The position numbers were made by a program, and so were the translations under genes. From NCBI RefSeq assembly GCF_016735495.2, contig NZ_JAERQY020000003.1:186001-250000 (forward strand): a stretch of DNA of 64,000 nucleotides. The letters are read 5' to 3'. This DNA is from Lysobacter sp. MMG2 (GTDB lineage Bacteria; Pseudomonadota; Gammaproteobacteria; Xanthomonadales; Xanthomonadaceae). Of this stretch, positions 59,722-64,000 are shown piece after piece. The notes below the pieces were generated by a model. That model was not told the DNA's origin, did no database searches, and was given only the letters and a program-made list of their open reading frames with translations. Each line of letters begins with the position of its first letter. The first letter of the stretch is position 1.

Positions 59722-60164
59722 GCGACGCCCCCACCGCCCCCCGTTCGCCGTTCCGCACTCCGCCGGATCTGGCCGCCCTCAACGCGATGTCGCGCAACAC
59801 GGCGATGGAGCCGCTGGGCATCGTGTTCACCGAAGTCGGCCACGACTTCATCCGCGCCACCATGCCGGTCGATCACCGCACCCATCAGCCTTACGGCCTG
59901 CTCCACGGCGGCGCCTCCGTGCTGCTCGCCGAAACGCTGGGCAGCAGCGCCGCGATGCAGTGCGTGGGCGAGGACGAGGCCTGCGTCGGCATCGAGATCA
60001 ACGCCAACCACCTGCGCGGCGTGCGCGAGGGCCATGTCACCGGCACCGCGCGGCCGCTGCACGTGGGCGGTCGCACGCAGGTGTGGGAGATCCGCATCGA
60101 GGACGAGCGCGGCAAGCTGGTGTGCATCTCGCGGCTGACGGTGGCGGTGATCGCGCGCCCGTGA
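59718..60164 (+). CDS. PaaI/YdiI-type hotdog-fold acyl-CoA thioesterase
   Basis: A 148-residue hotdog protein. QPYGLLHGGASVLLAETLGS contains His63-Gly-Gly and the catalytic E72 of the YdiI/MenI/EntH subgroup, and INANHLRGVREGHVTG is the typical second segment. Members hydrolyse aromatic or 1,4-dihydroxy-2-naphthoyl-CoA thioesters or proof-read carrier-bound acyl groups. No menaquinone genes are nearby, so a general acyl-CoA thioesterase is the safest name. The start ATG overlaps the end of a 47-codon frame. Confidence 0.87.
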   Translation: MSDAPTAPRSPFRTPPDLAALNAMSRNTAMEPLGIVFTEVGHDFIRATMPVDHRTHQPYGLLHGGASVLLAETLGSSAAMQCVGEDEACVGIEINANHLRGVREGHVTGTARPLHVGGRTQVWEIRIEDERGKLVCISRLTVAVIARP

Positions 60165-60276
60165 GTCGTGTCGCGAAGGCGCATGCGCGCGGCGCATTGC
60201 GGAACCTGTCTGGACGCATCGACGCATCCCGCTCATGGCGCTGGTCGCCGCGGCGGTGCTTAGGTATCGTGCATCA

Positions 60277-61083
60277 ATGAATGCGCCGTCTCCCCACGCC
60301 GGCGCGACGGCGCCGACCACGGCGCCCGCCGCGCGCGCGCTCCGTTACCTTGTCCGCGTGCCGCTGCTGCTGTGGCACGTGTTCGTCGACCTGCCGCTGA
60401 CGCTGCTCACCGCCGTGCCGTTCCTGGAGAACGTGCGCGTGGGCGATGAGCCGCTGGAGCATCGCGCCATCCGCGCCTGGTCCGCCGGGCTGATGTGGAT
60501 CTTCGGCTTCCGCCTGCGTCGCGTCGGCACGCCGCTGCCGGGCGCGGCGATGTTCGTCGCCAACCACGTCAGCTGGATCGACATCGAGACCCTGCACAGC
60601 CAGCGCATGATGGGCTTCGTCGCCAAGCGCGAAATCGCCAGCTGGCCGGTCGTGGGCTGGCTGGCCTCGCGCGGCGAGACGATCTTCCACGCGCGCGGCA
60701 GCACCGAATCGCTCGGCGGCGTGCTGCACGAGATGCTGGGCCGGCTGCGTGAAGGCCGCTCGGTCGGCGTGTTCCCCGAAGGCGGCACGCGCGGCGGACG
60801 CGAGATCGGCCCCTTCCACGCCCGCATTTTCCTGGCCGCCGTCGAGGCCGGCGTGCCGGTGCAGCCGGTCGCGCTGCGCTACGGCGAGCACGGCGATGCC
60901 CAGCACGTCGTGGCCTTCCAGCCGGGCGAGAGCTTCCTGGCCAATTTCCTGCGTCTGCTGGGCGAACCGCCACGGCTGGCCGAGGTGCATTTCCTCGAGC
61001 CGATCCTGCCCGGCGAGACCGACGGCCGTCGCCGCATCGCCGAGACTGCGCGCTCGCGCATCATCGCGGCCATGACGAGCTGA
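60277..61083 (+). CDS. PlsC-type 1-acyl-glycerol-3-phosphate acyltransferase
   Basis: A 268-residue membrane-associated acyltransferase. NHVSWID at 96-102 is the HxxxxD catalytic motif (H97, D102), and VFPEGGTRGG at about 165-174 is the second conserved block that binds glycerol phosphate. A hydrophobic N-terminal segment (about 24-50) would anchor it in the inner membrane. It would add a fatty acyl chain to lysophosphatidate or an ornithine-lipid-type acceptor. The start ATG at 60277 was preferred to a codon 42 bp earlier whose region overlaps non-conserved leader sequence. It is followed by an esterase-like gene in the same direction. Confidence 0.87.
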   Translation: MNAPSPHAGATAPTTAPAARALRYLVRVPLLLWHVFVDLPLTLLTAVPFLENVRVGDEPLEHRAIRAWSAGLMWIFGFRLRRVGTPLPGAAMFVANHVSWIDIETLHSQRMMGFVAKREIASWPVVGWLASRGETIFHARGSTESLGGVLHEMLGRLREGRSVGVFPEGGTRGGREIGPFHARIFLAAVEAGVPVQPVALRYGEHGDAQHVVAFQPGESFLANFLRLLGEPPRLAEVHFLEPILPGETDGRRRIAETARSRIIAAMTS

Positions 61084-61137
61084 ACTTCACGTTCTTGGGT
61101 GTAAGGCACTAGTGCGAGCACTCGATTCCGTACGGCT

Positions 61138-62139
61138 ATGGTCCCAGGCATGCTGACCGCCTCCGACTACTCTCCGCCCCGCTGGCTGCGCAATGCGCAT
61201 GTCCAATCGGTGCTGGGTTCCAGTCCACTGCGTCGCCGACATGGCGAGCGCAGTCTCGCGGACCTGAATGCGGTCAGCACCCTCCACACCGTCGACGCCG
61301 GCGAAGGCGTACGCCTGCAGGGCGTGCATTCCACCCTGCCCGAGCGTCCCTCGCGCGGCCTGGTGCTGCTGCTGCACGGCTGGGAAGGCAGCGTCGATTC
61401 CAGCTACATGCGGCTCACCGCGGTGCAGCTGCTGCGCGAAGGCTTCGAAGTCTTCCGCCTCAACTTCCGCGACCACGGCAATACGCACCATCTGAACGAG
61501 GGGCTGTTCCACTCCAACCGCATCGACGAAGTGGTGCGGGCGGCGGCGGCGGTCGCGAAGCTGTATCCGGACCGGCCGATGGCGGTGGCCGGTTACTCGC
61601 TCGGCGGCAACTTCGCGCTGCGCCTGGCGCTGCGCGCGCCCAGCGCCGGCGTGCGCCTGGAGCACGTCGCGGCCGTCTGCCCGGTGCTGGATCCGGCACG
61701 GACGATGGAGTCGATGGAGCAGGGGCTGCCGGTGTACCTGTGGTACTTCGAGCGCAAGTGGCGCGGCTCGCTGGCGCGCAAGCGCGAGCTGTTCCCGCAG
61801 ACGCACGCCTTCGACGACCAGGTGCTGGGCCTGCGCATGCGCCCGCTCACGCAATGGATGGTCGAACGCCACACCGAATTCGGCACCCTGGAGAGTTACT
61901 TCGACGGCTACTCCATCGCCGACCACCGCCTCGCCTCGCTGCAGGTGCCGGCAAGCATCCTGATGGCCGAAGACGACCCGGTGATCCCGGTGGACGGCTT
62001 CCGCAAGCTGCAACTTCCGGACAGCGCCCAGGTGGAGATCTCGCCCTGGGGCGGGCATTGCGGCTTCCTGGAAAGCGCGAAGCTGGATGGTTTCGCGGAA
62101 CGCTGGATCGCGCGCCGCATCGGCAAGGCGCTGGCCTGA
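61138..62139 (+). CDS. YheT-type alpha/beta hydrolase
   Basis: A 333-residue protein. N-terminal FSPPRWLRNAHVQSVLGS-like segment (here SPPRWLRNAHVQSVLGSSP), then LLLHGWEGSVDSSYMR, the nucleophile motif AGYSLGGNF with S154, AEDDPVIP with the likely Asp, and WGGHCGFLES with the His. This is the YheT/ABHD1-3 esterase family, cytoplasmic, with likely activity on lipid esters. Two ATGs are in frame at 61138 and 61150. It lies 54 bp after the PlsC gene, and the two may share a transcript and a lipid-related role. Confidence 0.86.
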   Translation: MVPGMLTASDYSPPRWLRNAHVQSVLGSSPLRRRHGERSLADLNAVSTLHTVDAGEGVRLQGVHSTLPERPSRGLVLLLHGWEGSVDSSYMRLTAVQLLREGFEVFRLNFRDHGNTHHLNEGLFHSNRIDEVVRAAAAVAKLYPDRPMAVAGYSLGGNFALRLALRAPSAGVRLEHVAAVCPVLDPARTMESMEQGLPVYLWYFERKWRGSLARKRELFPQTHAFDDQVLGLRMRPLTQWMVERHTEFGTLESYFDGYSIADHRLASLQVPASILMAEDDPVIPVDGFRKLQLPDSAQVEISPWGGHCGFLESAKLDGFAERWIARRIGKALA

Positions 62140-62261
62140 TCGCGAAGTGCGTGTGTCGTGGATGACACAAAAATGCCCGGTTGCCGACAGCGCGCATTCA
62201 AGCGCGCGTTGATAGCGTCGAAGTCGGCGACGCGTCGTTCGCCCGTCCATCGAGACCTGCC

Positions 62262-62759
62262 ATGAAGCGCTCCCCCCTGCGTGCCGTCCTGTTCGCGACC
62301 GGCCTGAGCCTGTGCACGGCGGCGATGGCGCAGGACGATGTCGATGCGGCTGCGCTGGACCTGAGCGTGCCGCAGCAGCGCATCGGCTTCACCAGCACCG
62401 ATCCGGACGTGAGCTATCGCAACGATCCGCCGGGCAGCTGGTACGGCGACCACGGCCGACGCACCACGCTTCGGAGCGCGCAAGGCGACGACCCCAACGA
62501 CTGGCGCGTGCACGGCAGCGTCGAGGCCGGCATCGGTTACTCCAGCCGGACCGGCAACGCCAACTGGCAGGCCGCCAACATCAACCTCGACAAGACCTAC
62601 ATCGATGACGAAGGCGACGCGAGCCACGTCAACATCGACATCAACGTCGGTCGCAGTGAGGGAGCCCTGTTCGGGCCGGGCTACTACCCTGCCTGGGAGG
62701 GCTACGGCCCGATGGGCCCGGGTCCGCGCATGCAGGCACGGCCGCCCTTCATTCGCTGA
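62262..62759 (+). CDS. Exported protein of unknown function
   Basis: A 165-residue protein with a signal peptide (KRSPLRAVLFATGLSLCTAAMA, cleavage near residue 23) and no recognised domain. After an acidic N-terminus come PQQRIGFTSTDPDVSYRNDP, SWYGDHGRRTT, HGSVEAGIGYSSRTGNANWQ and a Gly/Pro-rich tail (GPGYYPAWEGYGPMGPGP). The alternating pattern in the middle could form beta strands. It is periplasmic or surface exposed. The gene begins after a spacer following the YheT gene and is not tightly coupled to it. Confidence 0.7.
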   Translation: MKRSPLRAVLFATGLSLCTAAMAQDDVDAAALDLSVPQQRIGFTSTDPDVSYRNDPPGSWYGDHGRRTTLRSAQGDDPNDWRVHGSVEAGIGYSSRTGNANWQAANINLDKTYIDDEGDASHVNIDINVGRSEGALFGPGYYPAWEGYGPMGPGPRMQARPPFIR

Positions 62760-62865
62760 CGCCTGCCCCGCCGTGCGCGGGGCTGCGGACACCGCCCAGC
62801 ACACAGCGGCGGGCACGGTCGGACATACCGCTACAATCGCGGTTTTCGCCTGATCCGAGCCGTCC

Positions 62866-64000
62866 ATGCACGAATCCATCATCGAGGCCCTGCGCCGCGG
62901 CGACGCCGCCGACGCAATCGCCACCGCCCGCGAGGCCATCGCCGCGCAGCCGCAGGACGCCACCTCGCACCGCCTGCTGGCCGCCGGCCTGCGCCTGGGC
63001 GGTGACCGCGAAGGCGCGCTGGCCGCGATCGACCAGGCCATCGCCCTGGCGCCGGAAGACGCCACGCTCCACCTCGAACGCGCCGGCCTGCTGCTGCACG
63101 AGCGCCAGCTCGACGAAGCCCAGGCGGCGCTTGCCCGCACCACCGGCCTGGACCCGAACCAGTTCCCGGCCTACATCATCCAGGGTCACCTGGCGCTGGC
63201 GCGCGGCGATCTGGACGAAGCCGCCCGCCTGTCGCGCACCGCCTCGCGCATCGCGCCGGACCATCCGCACATCGCTGCGCTCGAAGGCGGCCTGGCGATT
63301 CGCCGCGGCGACGCCGACCGCGCCCTGTCGATCATCAGCGCCGCCGCCGAACGCGCACCGGGCGACGCGCAACTGCGCCATGCGCTGGGCTTCGCCTACC
63401 TCGCCAAGGGCCATTTCGCCTTCGCCGAACAGGCCTTCCGCGGCCAGCTCGAACAGGACCCGACCTCGCGCCCGCTGCGCTTGCTCGTCGCCGACCTGGT
63501 CCGTCGCCAGGGCCGTCCGGCCGATGCCGCCGACGAACTCGCTCCGCTGCTGGAAAGCGGCGACGTCACCGTGGCGATGCAGCGCATGGTCGGCGAGCTG
63601 GAGCTGGAAGCCGGCCGCAACGAGCGCGCCCTGGAACTGCTGAGCCAGACCTTCGCCGCCGACCCCCAGGATCGTCGCAACGTGCTGCCGCTTCTGGAGG
63701 CCTGGCGCCGCACGGAGCGCTTCGAGGAAGCGCGCACGACGCTGGATGCCGCACTGGAAGAACACGTGGCGTCGGCGGACCTGTGGCGCGCGCGACTGCT
63801 GTTCGAGGAATTCGCCAGCGAGGAATCGCGCAAGGTGATCGAGCGCTGGCGCGCGGCGATGCCGGATTTCGTCCCCGCGCTCGAAGCGCAGGCCACGCTG
63901 CACGATCGCGTCGGCGAATCCGAACAGGCCGAGGCCATCGCCCGCCGCATCGCCGAACTGCAGCCGGGCCACACCCAGGCCGAGCTGCGCATCATCGACG
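62866..64000 (+). CDS. Tetratricopeptide-repeat protein, cut by window end
   Basis: An open frame of at least 378 codons with no stop before the end of the window. It is made almost wholly of tetratricopeptide units about 34 residues long: LRRGDAADAIATAREAIAAQ, ALAAIDQAIALAPEDATLHL, LDEAQAALARTTGLDPNQFP and so on, at least ten. No signal peptide. TACAAT at 62832-62837 is a possible -10 element about 28 bp before the ATG. Proteins of this start in Xanthomonadaceae often carry a C-terminal sulfotransferase or another enzyme domain, but what follows lies outside the window. Confidence 0.8.
   Translation, partial: MHESIIEALRRGDAADAIATAREAIAAQPQDATSHRLLAAGLRLGGDREGALAAIDQAIALAPEDATLHLERAGLLLHERQLDEAQAALARTTGLDPNQFPAYIIQGHLALARGDLDEAARLSRTASRIAPDHPHIAALEGGLAIRRGDADRALSIISAAAERAPGDAQLRHALGFAYLAKGHFAFAEQAFRGQLEQDPTSRPLRLLVADLVRRQGRPADAADELAPLLESGDVTVAMQRMVGELELEAGRNERALELLSQTFAADPQDRRNVLPLLEAWRRTERFEEARTTLDAALEEHVASADLWRARLLFEEFASEESRKVIERWRAAMPDFVPALEAQATLHDRVGESEQAEAIARRIAELQPGHTQAELRIID

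Noticed and set aside
1-64000. tRNA, rRNA, insertion sequence or prophage genes
   Set aside because: None of the expected motifs (tRNA arms, transposase DDE motifs, integrase, phage structural genes) was found on either strand.

Overview
The window is a stretch of GC-rich bacterial chromosome (about two thirds G+C by eye) that reads like a gammaproteobacterium of the Xanthomonadaceae, most likely a Lysobacter-type genome. This is an inference from three things. TonB-dependent receptors, AraC/LacI/GntR sugar regulators and an intact Entner-Doudoroff operon are all present. The intergenic repeats are of the kind scattered through this family (GGGAATC heptamer arrays, GTCATTCCCGC...GCGGGAATCC palindromes, GTAGCCCGGGT...ACCCGGGCTAC elements). 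No tRNA, rRNA, CRISPR array, prophage or transposase was seen.

Layout. 1-4 kb: end of a polyprenyl-phosphate glycosyltransferase, a lipid-A-synthase N-domain membrane protein, a DUF885 peptidase-like exported protein, then rpmB-rpmG with promoter and terminator. 4-8 kb: an AraC regulator and a TonB receptor with atypical codon use. 8-22 kb: cardiolipin synthase, then what looks like a complete acetate-response unit: a symporter-domain hybrid kinase (CrbS type), a NarL-type regulator (CrbR type), acetyl-CoA synthetase, and divergently a DcaP-like porin and an MHS transporter. A sorbosone-dehydrogenase-like lipoprotein, a VOC protein and an AraC regulator sit inside this unit. 22-26.4 kb: a YjbR protein and a giant 2-oxoacid:ferredoxin oxidoreductase-like gene bracketed by two copies of a 78-bp repeat.

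26.7-46.4 kb is a distributed amino-sugar and hexose catabolic region. A TonB receptor and a GH20 lipoprotein would take up and trim chitin-type oligosaccharides. NagP would import GlcNAc, a Glk-family kinase would phosphorylate it, NagA would deacetylate it and a SIS-domain NagB-II would deaminate it. zwf-pgl-edd-eda then take the sugar through the Entner-Doudoroff pathway. Two regulators are encoded, GntR (NagQ type) and LacI (NagR type). Candidate operators for both are visible: ACTGGTAT direct repeats between nagQ and zwf, and a perfect TGACAACGTTGTCA palindrome between nagP and glk. A QEGLA-motif protein and a small cupin lie within this region and look unrelated.

46.6-64 kb is mixed: a TPR protein, gamma-glutamyltransferase, a TPR/2OG-oxygenase-like protein, an MBL-fold hydrolase, a Ycf46-type AAA ATPase, an AEC transporter, an orphan ParA, a sixA-yceI-PLD gene set joined by GTGA overlaps, two tandem paralogous 61-62-residue proteins of unknown function, a hotdog thioesterase, a PlsC acyltransferase, a YheT-type hydrolase, an exported protein of unknown function, and a TPR protein cut by the window end.

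The most interesting points are the tandem small-protein pair at 59.1-59.5 kb, the acetate-switch module with a long inverted repeat in its divergent promoter, the candidate link between the NagQ regulator and the Entner-Doudoroff operon, and a 26-codon leader ORF overlapping the glk start.
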